Assembly: GCA_013368315.1 (NCBI GenBank)
Contig: JAACJM010000204.1
Span: forward strand, 62,001 to 126,000
Direction: 5' to 3'
Source of the DNA: Tetrapyrgos nigripes
Lineage: Eukaryota; Basidiomycota; Agaricomycetes; Agaricales; Campanellaceae
Length of the DNA stretch: 64,000 bases
Shown here: piece by piece, positions 1 through 12,600 of the stretch
Position numbering within the stretch: position 1 is the first letter of the stretch
How the letters are laid out: each line of letters begins with the position of its first letter
The notes under the pieces: model-generated
Told to the model about the DNA's origin: nothing
Seen by the model: only the letters and a program-made list of their open reading frames with translations
The model's database searches: none
Position numbers and translations under genes: made by a program

Positions 1-116
1 GCGCTTTGCCATCAACCACTCTATTGAGCGTTAAAGACCAAGTTGTGAAGATCTTATTACATCAAGGTCAGCAGGTCTTTTGCGAGACCTTATATTTGAT
101 GCTGCATTGCGCTTCT

Positions 117-182
117 TATAAACACTCATGTGACTTTAGACACTTTTCAAGCTTCTCGCACTGTGCAACCGCCGTTCGAAAG
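117..182 (+). promoter_or_regulatory. Core promoter of NLR-ankyrin gene A
   Basis: A TATAAA box at 117-122 lies 61 bp upstream of the chosen ATG at 183. The same box at the same distance precedes genes B and C, so it is conserved with the gene. The duplicated upstream half seen in B and C is probably cut off by the window edge here. Confidence 0.5.
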
Positions 183-3100
183 ATGAAACGAGGCATTGAC
201 AACGTGACTGAACAAAACAAACGCAAAAAACTGGTATTAGCAGGTCAGTGTCAATAAGACTTCAGAAAATCAACTGTGAATTTAATTCTGTACGAAATGT
301 AGATCCAGATACTGGTCCAGTTGGTAGAGCAACTGAGAATGAAACTTATCTCGATGGTCAAATTCCACAAGGACCAAGGATCACTGCAGGGAGAGATGTG
401 CATATGAACAATGTCCAGGGTAACCAGAACCAGACAATCAACAATGATTATCGCCAGACAGTCAACTCAAACAATATTAATAATATTCAGACAGGTAACC
501 AATATTTTATTGTTCACAACTTATTTGATCATCAATTAACACAGGAGGAAATAATACTTTTGTCATGGTGGATATGAATGCAAGTAGGTTAATTCACTCT
601 GAATAATTTGTGAAAAACTAGAACTGTATACTTACAATCAATAGTGGATAACATCAAGAAGTGGATCAATGCACCTGATTCATCTTTCAATTTCAATGCT
701 GCATATGATAAGATGACAAAGGGCACTGGAGAGTGGCTCCTCAATGACTCCAGATTGATTCAATGGAAAGAACGTGGAGGGCTACTCTGGCTTCAAGGCA
801 AAGGTAGACTTGACTTCATTCAATGTAGACCAATTCCCTGACTGAGATCTGTTGTAGCTGGTTCTGGAAAGACTTTTCTGCTGTAAGTATTCTGATTTTC
901 AAAAAAGAAATTCTATGAAAATCCATTAATTTTCAATCCTTTAGCACCAAAGCCATTACCAGTCTTAAGGCTGACAATCATGATGTCCTCTATTTCTATT
1001 TTGATACTCGAGATCAAAGCAAAGCCAAAGCAACCTATAAAGGAATGCTTGCTTCCCTTATGCTGGATATGGGCCTTCAATTCAATCAAGCTCAGTTGAT
1101 GAATCTTTATGAGAAATACAACTCAGGAAGGACTCAAATGCCAGCTGATGCTATGAAGTCTACCTTGTTGGATTTTCTCAGGCAGAAGTCTTCATCTATG
1201 TTCATCTTTGTAGATGCATTTGATGAATGTAACAATCAGGAGCAGCATCCAGTGACAGAATTGATTCAACAGCTACTGGTGACAGGCTTAAAGATTCATA
1301 TTTGTGTCAGCTGCAGATATCCAGCTAATCATATTGGAATGGATGCTGGTACTTATGAGATATCTCTCAACCCAGAGGTTGTAGAGGGAGATATAGAGAT
1401 ATATATCCAACAATCTCTTCAATCCAGGGAGTTATTTTTGAAGATCAGAGAGGAGGTAACAGAGGCCTTATTGCATGGTTCCCATGGACAGTAAGTATTA
1501 TTTTTCTCATTCAATTTATTTAGACACTAATACTATAAAGGATTCGATGGGTAGATTGCCAAATTCAATATTTCCACCAGCTAGGGTCAGGGCGAGCAAT
1601 CAGGAAAGCTCTGAAAAGTCTACCAAAAACCTTGGAGGAAACTTATGAGCAGGCATTGAATGCTATCAAAAGAGAGCATAAAGACGATGCACAGGCCATA
1701 TTGAAATGGCTTTTATTCGGATATGATGAGTTGACTATGAAAATGCTGCCAGAAATATTTCGGATTGATTTTGAGCAACAAAGTTTAGATGATTCAGAGC
1801 CCATACAGGCACATGAGTTGTGCAACATTATCAGCTCAACATTAGTTGTGGTCCAACAAGTGACTCGCTGGGATCATTGGACTTATCCGAAGGATCGACA
1901 AGAAGATATCCTACAACTAGGACATCCATCAGTGAAGGAGTATATTGTTTCAGAAGAAATAAAAGCAAGTTCAGCCAAGCTTTTTCAGATCAATGATCAG
2001 CTGGCACATGAATTCATTGCTCAATGTTGTTTAATCTATCTAGTGGTTTGTGGAAAAGATGGACATATAGACCGGGCACTGTTTCCTTTAGCATCTTATG
2101 CTGCAGGGACATGGACAGGACATGTCAGAAATTTACAACCATTGGGAGATCCAGTCAAGTGTTTAAGTTTACATTTGCTCACAGATACAAATACATCCTG
2201 CTTGTCATTAATGAACATGACACATTATTTTGCTAAGGCTACTGCAGGGTCTGCTCTGCCATTTTATTATGCCAGCATAGTTAATCTGCCTAATATGATA
2301 TCATTAATGATGGAGAATGGGGAAGATGTCAATGCTCAGGGTGGTCAATATGGCACTGCACTCCAGGCTGCCTCATGGGAAGGCAATGTAGACATAGTCA
2401 AGCTTCTGCTTCAGAATGGGGCAGATGTCAATGCTCAGGGTGGAGAATATGGCAATGCACTCCAGGCTGCTTCATTTGAAGGAGAAATAGACATAGTCAA
2501 GCTTCTGCTTGAGAATGGGGCAGATGTCAATGCTCAGGGTGGTGAATATGGCAATGCACTCCAGGCTGCCTCATGGCAAGGCAATGTAGACATAGTCAAG
2601 CTTCTGCTTGAGAATGGGGCAGATGTCAATGCTCAAGGTGGTTTCTGTGGCAATGCACTCCAAGCTGCTTCATATCGAAGACAAGTAGACATAGTCAAGC
2701 TTCTGCTTGAGAATGGGGCAGATGTCAATGCTCAGGGTGGATTATATCGCAATGCACTCCAGGCTGCTTCATGTGGAGAACAAGTAGACATAGTCAAGCT
2801 TCTGCTTGAGAATGGGGCAGATGTCAATGCTCAGGGTGGATTATATGGCAATGCACTCCAGGCTGCTTCATGTGGAGGAGAAGTAGACATGGTCAAGCTT
2901 CTGCTTGAGAATGGGGCAGATGTCAATGCTCAGGGTGGAGAATATGGCAATGCACTCCAGGCTGCTTCATATATAGGGGAAGTAGACATAGTCAAGCTTC
3001 TGCTTGAGAATGGGGCAGATGTCAATGCTCAGGGTGGAGAATATGGCAATGCACTCCAGACTGCCTCATTTGAAGGAGAAGTAGACATAGTCAAGCTTCT

Positions 3101-3452
3101 GCTTGAGAATGGGGCACATGTCAATATTGAAGGAGGCGAATATGGCACTGCTCTCCAAGCTGCTTCCATTGCAGCATTTTACAGTTTGGGCATTGACTAT
3201 GTCAAATTGGTAGAAGTACTACTTGATAATGGAGCAGATATCAATTCCCGAGGTGGTCAATATGGTAGTCCCATTCAGGCTGCTACCATTGAAGGCAATC
3301 AAGAAGTATATGACTTCTTGATACAGAAAGGAGCAACTGGGATAGATCCTATTTTCACTATCTTTCAAGAGGACCCTCAAATTCCCTTTCCACTTATGGA
3401 CAATGAACCAGCAGACCATCAGATCCACTGCCCACTCTTCTGGAATATGTAG
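183..3452 (+). CDS. NACHT-ankyrin STAND receptor (NLR-like), copy A
   Basis: Predicted intracellular nucleotide-switch receptor. I read seven exons: 183-243, 303-494, 545-583, 645-803, 858-882, 945-1490 and 1541-3452. They join to 977 codons without a stop. Order along the protein: a short basic start with NKRKK (residues 12-16); a Gly/Asn/Gln-rich segment (about 49-85); the NACHT P-loop with Walker A GKAGSGKT (149-156), which is split by an intron; Walker B FIFVDAFDEC (245-254); a SCRYP sensor-like motif; a helical winged-helix-like region; then ten ankyrin repeats of 33 residues (about 603-960) that are almost identical to one another. The ATG was chosen because exon 1 splices in frame to exon 2 in all three intact copies. 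No classical effector domain is visible at the N-terminus. Known fungal NLRs act in allorecognition or immunity; that role is inferred here. Confidence 0.85.
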
Positions 3453-5007
3453 TTTACTGTAGTATTTTGACTGTAGGTTCGTATCTGAAAGGCGATTATA
3501 TTCTCTGGATGTATGATAGAATTGTCTCTTTTAAACATCTTCAAAATGAAATTTTACTGTGAATTACTTGTTTCTCCTGCACAAATGTTTATAGTGAATA
3601 CCTGAAATTTCTGTAGTCTCTTATGAAAATGAATACTTTTTATTTATACCTATGCATCCTCAGGTGAGCTTTTTTTGGAACTCAGTAAGTACTTTCTGCC
3701 AACTATCAAGTACAATATACAAGGCTCTGTCAAAGTCACTAAATATTATATGAGAGGTTTGATCACTGCACTGATTGTGTTTCTAAAGTGATGTGAGAGC
3801 TTACATTCTCCTGTGATATGAACTATTGACTTTATTACGAGTACTATATATTACCATGATAGTAAGGAGTCCCAGTGCGTATGGCCTATCCTATTATGCA
3901 GCAATGGTTGTCAACGTTGAGGGCCTTCAGCTTGAATTTGGGCTACAAGATTGACACCAACAAAATGTCCTCAAAATCACTACTGAGGTATGTCGAGTCA
4001 GAAATAGATACCCCATTTAAGGAAGTATAATACCATTGCATTTCAGATCATTTTCTTCAACTCGCATCTCGGAGAATGTGGCGATACGTTTCATGGAACG
4101 TTCCTGGACCCACCCGACAGCGAGAGGACGAGCTCACGCCTTCAATATCTGCAGTAGATAGCAAACCCGCCGTCTGGTCAACCTGCCTACCTACGTACAT
4201 ACTTCTAAGAATTTACTTCTAGACACTACCGTTGATAGTACTGGGGGAACACATATCGAACGCGTTCAATCAATGGAGGGTATCATCATTTCCGATTCGC
4301 CGTCATTTGTGGGTTATGGCCCGTGACTTACCCGTGCTTTTCCCTATTCGTTTATCAAGTCTTCCTCTAATTAGTTTGTGAAAAAAGCCTACTAGGTGAT
4401 AATAGATGTATATCTAAGAGCTTTTGTTTTGGCGAGCAACTGACAAGTTTGATGAGAGATGAACGAAGAGCGAATTTCTTCTGTTTCCGTGGAAATCCAA
4501 ACAGCCTGGGTCACCACGATAGCATTCTGTTGTTCTGTGAGGACGCTGACATGAGTGATTGCCAACGCGTTCGAGACTGTTTATCACAGTTGGCAGGTTC
4601 ACGGTGTAAGAACGAAGGGGCCCGGTAATGACATCATAACACCTTCGACTTCTTCACATTTGTCACTCACACGTTTTCCAAAGGTTTCCGAAAGTAACAA
4701 ATGTAAACATGGAAGCTTTCTGATTTCAGTGTGCGTTACACTCTGTTTTTCTCGTCTTCCTGTTTACAGTGTTGCCGAGGTCCGGGCCATGACCCTGTTG
4801 GCCCTGAACCGACCCCGGACCGACCCCGAGGTCCAGGTCCAGTGGCTATGCAGGACCTGACCCGGACCTAGAGGTCCGGGTCGAGGGCCAGAGGCTGCAT
4901 GAAAGACAGCAAGCCCATAACAAGTCTATCTACGCTGGTATGTACTATTGTTTCACCTTTCTCTATCTCTTTTCTTCTTCATTGTTTTGATGGTCTGTCC
5001 TCCCTTC
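3453..5007. repeat. Non-coding block shared downstream of all four NLR copies
   Basis: This stretch, starting at the stop codon of copy A, recurs after B (13129), C (24314) and D (60337). It holds the presumed 3' UTR and a conserved piece around 4070-4200 (encoding WRYVSWNVPGPTRQRED in one frame), whose coding status I cannot establish. Copy A alone carries a GC-rich insertion at about 4770-4900 built from inverted GGTCCGGGTC-like motifs, probably a small mobile element. Confidence 0.6.
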
Positions 5008-5999
5008 AATCAACTCTGTAAACAGGACGACGTGTTTCGGAGAAGATGTAATCACCTGGTTTACTCTACGCGACTGGGCTAATTCATCAGGGTGACATCC
5101 TGTGGATGTGACTGCCGTTGGATACAGTGAGTTTAGACTGACGAGGTTATTGCTTTTTCCGTGTTCTGACACATTTTACAGTCATCACCCACTCCTTCGA
5201 CATCTACTACACCTCATTCTCGCTCTCATCCTCATCCTTAACTGGCCCTGGGCCCACACCCTACCCAGACTTCAACGTTACACCACCTGCTCCCTTCCCA
5301 TACCTCAACACCAACAATCCCCATCTGCCTCATCCTTCCTGCAACGTCGTCCTCACTCCCACCAAATACGGTATAGAGGGGGTGTCACCTACGAAAGTGT
5401 TGGCGGTGTAGGGCGTTGGAGGGGGCCTTCAAGTCATGGTGGTGGGCGATGGATTTAGGGAGGAGGAGAGGTTGAGTATTCCCCTTCCAGACTACATCCG
5501 CCTCTTGAACCCACTCTGTAACCAGGACGTGTTTTGGTGAAGATATACTCGAGATAGCGACCCTTGGTCACCCTACGCAACTGGGCTAATCATCAGGGAT
5601 GCGACTGCCGTTGAATACAGTGAGTTTAGACTGACGAGGTTATTGCTTTTTCCGTGTTCTGACGCATTTTACAGTCTTCACCCACCTCTTCGACATCTAC
5701 TACACCTCGTTCTCGCCCTCATCCTCATCCTTAACCTGACCTGGGCGCACTCCCTACCCAGACTTCAACGTTACACCACCCGCTCCCTTCCCATACCTCA
5801 ACACCAACAATCCCCATCCACCCCCCCCCCTCCTGCAACGTCCTCACTCCCGCCAAATATGGTATAGAGGGGGTGTCACCTACGAAAGTGTTGGCGGTGT
5901 AGGGCGTTGGAGGGGGCCTTCAAGTCATTGTGGTGGGCGATGGATTTAGGGAGGAGGAGAGGTTGAGTATTCCCCTTCCAGACTACATCCGCCTCTTGA
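5008..5999. repeat. Tandem duplication, about 495-bp units
   Basis: The segment 5008-5506 is repeated at 5507-5999. Both units contain an intron-like piece (GTGAGTTTAG to TTTTACAG) and then an exon-like stretch coding for Ser/Pro-rich sequence, ending in GGTGGGCGATGGATTTAGG. C and D have a single unit, so the duplication arose in copy A. The unit is the 5' part of the oxoprolinase relic that follows. Confidence 0.7.
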
Positions 6000-8050
6000 C
6001 AACCGTCGCTACCAATGCCCTCCTCAAGCCCAAAGGCACCTGTCACTTCTTCTCATTATCCGTGGCTCTCATAAACAACCAATCCCGTCCCAAAATCGTA
6101 GCCGAAAGAGTAACGGCGAACGCTGGTTGGGTACACGAGTGATTCAGCGACGGAGGAACATTAGGTGGTTTTTGAGGACGGTCCTGGTGAGGATGGGAAT
6201 GGAAGAGTGAAGAAGGGGTATGCAGATAAAGGATGAGATGTGGTTGGGTATGAAGAAGGTCCGGGGGAGGTAGTAAGAGAGTGGGGAGGCGGTGAGGGTT
6301 GTTCAGAAGCGCGGTGGGTCTTTCCCCCTCTCTCTTTTTCCCTTTGCGTCTTCCCTTCTTTCTCGCTTGTTCCTTCTTTCCTTTCGTTTCCTTCAGTCCT
6401 CCGTCTCCTTGCATCGCTTAACACCTTTAAACTCCAGACCCGCCCCGGGGCCGCATCAAACAACTCCCCCAAACACCTTCACTCCTCAGGCTACCGCTCC
6501 CTTACCATCGTCTTTGCGCACTCCTACACATAACCCCAGTACGAGACTCGTTGCGTCTATTGCAAGAGAAGTGGGATTTACGCAGGTGGGTACGATGTGG
6601 TTCATTCTGCTTTGTATCCTGTCATTCGCCGGTAAAGTGCTTATATAGTTTAACAGGTATCCCAAAACGCAAAGCTAGTCTCCATGACCAAACTCGTCTT
6701 TCAAGGCGTCAGCTGCACCGCTGACGCATACCTCATAACCATCCTCCATCAATACTACCTAGACGATTTCCTCTCTGGTTTTGACGCTCATTCATGCAAA
6801 GGGTCTGGGGCTTCCACATCTTCCGCTTCGTCGTCGTCGGGTTCCAAGTCAACTGGCAGGGGGGATAAAAGAGAGAAAGAAGGGACGAGAAAACCTCGGG
6901 TGGAATTTATGTCCCCTCCCAAAGGCTTGGTCGACACAGACCGATTTAGCGGGTTGAAGAGTATACTGAATAGGACTACGGGGGTGTGGTTGGGTATGCA
7001 TTGATGAGTTACGAGAGAAAAGAAGGGAAGGCAATGCCGGTAATTAGGCGAGTCAAGTCGTCTTTTCTGGATCTTTGCCGATGTCATGATTCTGACCCGT
7101 TTCCTCGTTCTTTTCGTCCTTTCGTCCCTCCCTTCTTCCTCATCCTCTTCCCTCATTCCCCTTCCCCGCCTCTCACCCTCACAGTAACGCAACGTGCACA
7201 CCGCAATGCGCATACGATAATTCTGATGTAGACACTGGCAGCTTAGACGTAGGAGGCACCTCAACCTATCCTGCTACACAGGGAGACTTGAGTTGGTGTA
7301 TGAGATTACGACGGCTGGGTTTACGATACAGGTGGGTTTCGGTTTCTTGGTTTTGGTTTTGGTTTTCAGTTTTCGATTTATTTTTTTCCTTTTCTCTTTT
7401 TCCTCGCCTGGGGTCATCCACGTACCCCTTGCTCCATTTTGGTCTCATTTGTCGGGTCAGCTTTCCTTCTCTTTCTTCTTCTCGCTCTCTTTCTCATTCC
7501 CATTTTCATTTTTGTTTCTGTTGGCGTTCCTAGTTAGACGTTGTGGATATAATGCATTTGCTGATACTGACGCTGCTTCTTTTGTACCATTAGCTTACAT
7601 ACTACGTACATCGGGTTGCCTCCCGAACCCCCGGCGTATCAGATTCTGATCTTAGCTCGGGTAATACACTCCTCCCCCTTCTCCTCCTTTCCCTCATTCC
7701 CCTTCTCTCCGCTCACCACACTACCCACATCACTCACCCCTTCCCCTCTTCTCCCCCTTTCCCCCCCCCCTTTCCTCACCACCAACACTTTTCACATCCC
7801 TTTCCGTTCTCTTCCTTTTCTTCTGTCCAACATCCAATTCTAATCTCGCCCCCAACCCACAGTCCTTGCTCCTCAACAACAAAAACAAAAACACGACTCA
7901 GCCCTCGAAAAAAAGTCTTTCCAAACGAACATCAACACTATCGCCGCATGCAAGGGGGGGGATCCTGTCTCACATTCGTTAATGGACTGTTTAGAGCGGG
8001 GTCTGAGAGTGCAGGTGCTGGTGCAGAACCGGGACCAAGGTGTTAAGTAT
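5590..8050 (+). pseudogene. OXP1: 5-oxoprolinase (hydantoinase A family) relic, copy A
   Basis: A decayed copy of ATP-dependent 5-oxoprolinase, which opens 5-oxoproline to glutamate in the glutathione cycle. Family landmarks appear in the right order but in different frames: DYIRLLTTVATNALL near 5980, NQSRPKI near 6080, YRSLTIVFAHSYT near 6490, CTADAYLITILHQYYLDDF near 6720, KPRVEFM near 6890, GGVVGYAL near 6978, LDVGGTST near 7244, YEITTAGFTIQ near 7300, and GGGSCLTFVNGLFRAG near 7960. Intron borders are still visible (GTGAGTC to GGCAG before LDVGG). Frameshifts, including one between KSIL and GGVVGY, and a stop after GPRC show it is not functional. The C-terminal hydantoinase B half is absent. 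Confidence 0.75.
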
Positions 8051-9290
8051 AGATGAGTGAGTGTTTATCGTTCTGGGGGGGTTGAGATTTTCCTCTTTTC
8101 GTTGCTTTTTTCCTTGGTGTGGTCAAGCTTGTCTGTTAAGTAGTGTTCAGACTTCATACTCGGTCCTTATGTTTCAAGTTTCTGTTTTTGTTTTTGTTTT
8201 TGTTTTCGCTTTCGTACGCGGGATCGTGATAGTCTCTCTCGAGTCTATCTTCTCTCTCGTCTTCTCTGTTCTTTTGGCTTTGGGTTTTGAGTTTTTGTTT
8301 TATCACTTGACGCTATGTATTCTCTTTTCTTCCACTTATTCACCTGTTCAGAATTCTGAGACTCGGAAGCTGCATACTGTATACATGGGAAGACGAAGAT
8401 TTCGATCTACTTGCGCGAACGGAACGGAAATGGTCTTCCTTGAAAGTCCTCTTGATGTAGATTAGCAGAAATTTTAGGGTTAACGTCAGATGGCCAAATG
8501 TTTCGTCGTTTTGTCGGATTGTTCAAGTTTGTCTGATATCGAAAGGATAATTGGTAATTGGGACCATCGGAAGACAGTTTGCGATTTGCCTGTAAGATAT
8601 GGTAGTAGTAGTAGGCTAGTAGTATTTGTTTCGAATCGGCATTCAATGCATTCTGAAGAGACTACGATGGTTCCGAGAAAGATTGATATAATAGTTCATA
8701 CAAATGGAATAACAGAAGCTCGCCGAAAAAGCTCTTCGTGGATGTCAATCAAACGACATAAGGCTACAAATTCATCTTTGGCTCTGAATATCCATCGCGC
8801 GCTGTAGATCGAACAAGATTTGCGATGCAAATAGTATATGCAGGTGGCGAGAAAATTGGGGATAGCACTGCGAGCAACTAAGATTTAGTGCAATGGTAAG
8901 GCAGTTCAATAAACATACGGACCCGATGAAAAGTGGGCTCTGATAAGCGTGCTACCTACCCACGTACACGCAATCGTCATGCAATCTAGTCTAGCCATAG
9001 AAAAGCGAGGACGATGGAGAGGATTGTTAAAGACTATGATATGATATACCTACAGCAAAACAGAGACTAAAGGAATAAGTTCATTAAGGGGAATATGCAC
9101 GGCTCAGGCGATTGGGTGGTGTCATCTCCACGACGGTACGACGGTGATGGTGGTTGAATAGAATACGGAGACGAGGGTATACTAGAAGAACTACTGGTAA
9201 GACAGGACGGATAGAATATCTGGGTAATGCGCTGCGGATGTCATCAGTAGTAGAGAAGCGAGGTTCAAGTCCTGCTACTTTTTATTTCCT
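8051..9290. repeat. Non-coding block shared by units A and C (part also at 41.9 kb)
   Basis: The part at about 8340-8890 recurs at 28680-29220 and 41915-42385 with high identity, and the tail (about 9000-9290) recurs at 29350-29640. I see no convincing gene. The end holds GGTTCAAGTCC (9259-9269), a perfect-looking Pol III B box, followed by TTTTT. No cloverleaf can be folded, so at most this is a tRNA-derived remnant. Confidence 0.5.
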
Positions 9291-9391
9291 TCTTCGACAC
9301 TTATGAAAAGTCCCAGTAAATAATATCTCTTGATCTTAACAACATAGGTTGGCTGGTCTTTCGCAAAGCCTTATCTTTGATTCTCTAGTAC

Positions 9392-9621
9392 GCTGCATAT
9401 AAAGGGTCATGTGACTTCAGACACTTTTCAAAACTTCTTGCGCTTTGCCATCAACCACTCTATCGAGGGTTAAAGACCAAGTTGTGAAGATCTTATTACA
9501 TCAAGGTCAGCAGGTCTTTTGCGAGACCTTATATTTGATGCTGCATTGCGCTTCTTATAAACATTCATGTGACTTCAGACACTTTTCAAGCTTCTCGCAC
9601 TGTGCAACCACCGTTCGAAAG
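9392..9621 (+). promoter_or_regulatory. Duplicated promoter of NLR gene B
   Basis: Two tandem, diverged copies of one promoter segment lie upstream of B. Each has a GGTCTTT(C/T)GC block, a TATAAA box (9398-9403 and 9556-9561) and then CATGTGACTTCAGACACTTTTCAA. The proximal TATA is about 60 bp before the ATG. The same pair stands before gene C (distal half near 20820-20880, proximal TATA 20994-20999). Confidence 0.5.
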
Positions 9622-12600
9622 ATGAAACGAGGCATTGACAACGTGACTGAACAAAACAAACGCAAAAAACTGGTATTAGCAGGTCAGTATGAATAAGACT
9701 TCAGAAAATCAACAGTGACTTTAATTCTGTATGAAATGTAGATCCAGATACTGGTCCAGTTGGAAGAGCAGCTGAGAATGAAACTTATCTTGATGGTCAA
9801 ATTCCACAAGGACCAAGGATCACTGCAGGGAGAGACGTGCATATGAACAATGTCCAGGGGGACCAGAACCAGACTATCAACAATGATTATCGCCAGACAG
9901 TCAACTCGAACAATATTAATAATACTTTTGTCATGGGGGATATGAATGCAAGTATGTTATTTGACTCTGAATTATTTTGTGAAAGAGTAGGACTGTATAC
10001 TTACACTCATTAGTGAATAACATCAAGAAGTGGATCAATGCGCCTGATTCATCTATCAATTTCATTGCTGCTTATGACAAAATAACAGAAGGCACTGGAG
10101 AGTGGCTCCTCGAAGACTCTAGATTTGTTGAATGGAAAGAAAAAGGAGGCCTGCTCTGGCTTCAAGGCAAAGGTGGGCTTGACTTAACTTAATGTAGACC
10201 AATTCCCTGACTGAAATCTGTTCTAGCTGGTTCTGGAAAGACTTTCCTGCTGTAAGTATTCTGACTTCAAAAGGGAATCCTATGACCATTGACTTTTAAT
10301 TCTTTAGCACCAAAGCCATTGCGAGTCTTAAGGCTGAGAATCATGATGTCTTCTACTTTTATTTTGATACTCGAGATCAGGGCAAGGCCAAGATGACCTA
10401 TAGGGGAATACTTGCTTCTCTTATGCTGGATACAGGCCTTCAATTCAATTCAGCTCAGCTGAAGTCTCTATATGAGAGATACAACTCAGGAAGGGATCAA
10501 ATGCCAGCTGATGCAATGAAGTCCACTTTCTTGGATCTGTTAAAGCATGGATCTTCATCTATATACATCTTTATGGATGCTTTTGATGAATGTCAAACTC
10601 AGGACCAGTGTTTGGTAGCAGATTTTATTCAACAGCTCCTGGGACTAGGCATAAACATTCATATTTTTGTTAGCTGCAGATATCCAGTTAATCATATTGG
10701 GATGAATGCTGGTACTTATGAGATATCTCCTAACACAGAAGTTGTAGAGGGAGATATAGAGATATATATCCAACAATCTCTCCAATCCAGGGAGTTATTT
10801 GTGAAGATCAGAGAAGAAGTAACAGAGGCCCTGTTGCATGGTTCCCATGGACAGTAAGTATTATTTTTTCTGATCCAATGTGTTTAGTTGCTAATACTAT
10901 AAAGGATTCGATGGGTAGATTGCCAAATTCAATATTTCCACCAGCTAGGATCATGGCGAGCAATTAGGAAAGCCCTGAAAAGTCTACCAAAAACCTTGGA
11001 GGAAACTTATGAGCAGGCGTTGAATGCTATCAAAAAAGAGCATAAAGAGGATGCGCAGGCCATATTGAAATGGCTTTTATTTGGATATGATGACTTGACT
11101 ATGGAAATGCTACCAGAAATATTTCGGATTGATTTTGAACAACAAACTTTGGATGATCCAGAGCCCATACAGGCACATCACTTGTGCAACATTATCAGCT
11201 CAACATTAGTTGTGGTCCAACAAGTGACTCGCCAGTATGAACAACAAAAAGATATCCTACAACTAGGACATCCATCAGTGAAGGAGTATATTGTTTCAGA
11301 AGAAATCAAAGAAAGTTCAGCCAAGCTTTTTCAGATCAATGATCAGCTGGCACATGAATTCATTGCTCAATGTTGTTTAATCTATCTAGTGGTTTGTGGA
11401 AAAGATGGACATATAGACCGGGAACTGTTTCCTTTAGCAGATTATGCTGCGGGGAGATGGAGAGGACATGTCAGAAATTTACAACCATTGGGAGATCCAG
11501 TCAAGTGTTTAAGTTTACATTTGCTCACAGATACAAATACATCCTGCTTGACATGGATGAACTTTATATCTTATTCTTTTGGGGCTGCTGCAGGGTCTGC
11601 TCTGCCTTTTTATTATGCCAGCATGTTTAATCTGCCTAATATGATATCATTAATGATGGAGAATGGGGCAGATGTCAATGCTCAGGGTGGTGGATATGGC
11701 AATGCACTCCAGGCTGCTTCATATAGTGGATATGTAGACATAGTCAAGCTTCTGCTTGAGAATGGGGCAGATGTCAATGCTCAGTGTGGAGAATATGGCA
11801 ATGCACTCCAGGCTGTTTCACTTAGAGGAAATGTAGACATAGTCAAGCTTCTGCTTGAGAATGGGGCAGATGTCAATGCTCAGGGTGGAGAATATGGCAA
11901 TGCACTCCAGGCTGTTTCACTTAGAGGAAATGTAGACATAGTCAAGCTTCTGCTTGAGAATGGGGCAGATGTCAATGCTCAGGGTGGAGCATATGGCAAT
12001 GCATTCCAGGCTGCTTCATATGGAAAGGAATTTGACATAGTCAAGCTTCTGCTTGAGAATGGGGCAGATGTCAATGCTCAGGGTGGAAAATATGGCAATG
12101 CACTCCAGGCTGCTTCTGCCCCATTTGAAGGAGGTGTAGACATAGTCAAGCTTCTGCTTGAGAATGGGGCAGATGTCAATGCTCAGGGTGGTGGATATGG
12201 CAATGCACTCCAGGCTGCTTCACAGAGAGGAAATGTAGACATGGTCAAGCTTCTGCTTGAGAATGGGGCAGATGTCAATGCTCAGGGTGGAGTATATGGC
12301 AATGCACTCCAGGCTGCTTCATATAGAGGACATGTAGACATAGTCAAGCTTCTGCTTGAGAATGGGGCAGATGTCAATGCTCAGGGTGGTGAATATGGCA
12401 ATGCACTCCAGGCTGCTTCATATAGAGGAGATGTAAACAGAGTCAAGCTTCTGCTTGAGAATGGGGCAGATGTCAATGCTCAGGGTGGTAAATATAGCAA
12501 TGCACTCCAGGCTGCTTCATTGATGGGATATGTAGACATAGCCAAGCTTCTGCTTGAGAATGGGGCAGATGTCAATGCTCAGGGTGGAGTATATGGCAAT

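Noticed and set aside
6..257. Open frame MPSTTL... upstream of copy A (and the same at 9445 and 20883)
   Set aside because: The frame runs through the TATA-containing promoter and into the first intron. The NLR start at its internal Met (183, 9622, 21060) gives a spliced frame that stays open.
248..577. Open frame of 109 codons in copies A and C
   Set aside because: It reads through two introns. Splicing at 495-544 joins the Asn-rich exon to the next coding exon in frame, as in copy B.
2330..3120. CRISPR-like regular repeats
   Set aside because: The 99-bp periodicity is the ankyrin coding repeat, in frame and protein-coding.
6043..7649. Proline/serine- or phenylalanine-rich open frames in pyrimidine-rich tracts
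   Set aside because: They are products of CT-rich introns and decayed sequence; the oxoprolinase motifs lie in other frames.
9240..9285. tRNA gene suggested by GGTTCAAGTCC and a T run
   Set aside because: No acceptor, D or anticodon arm can be folded upstream.
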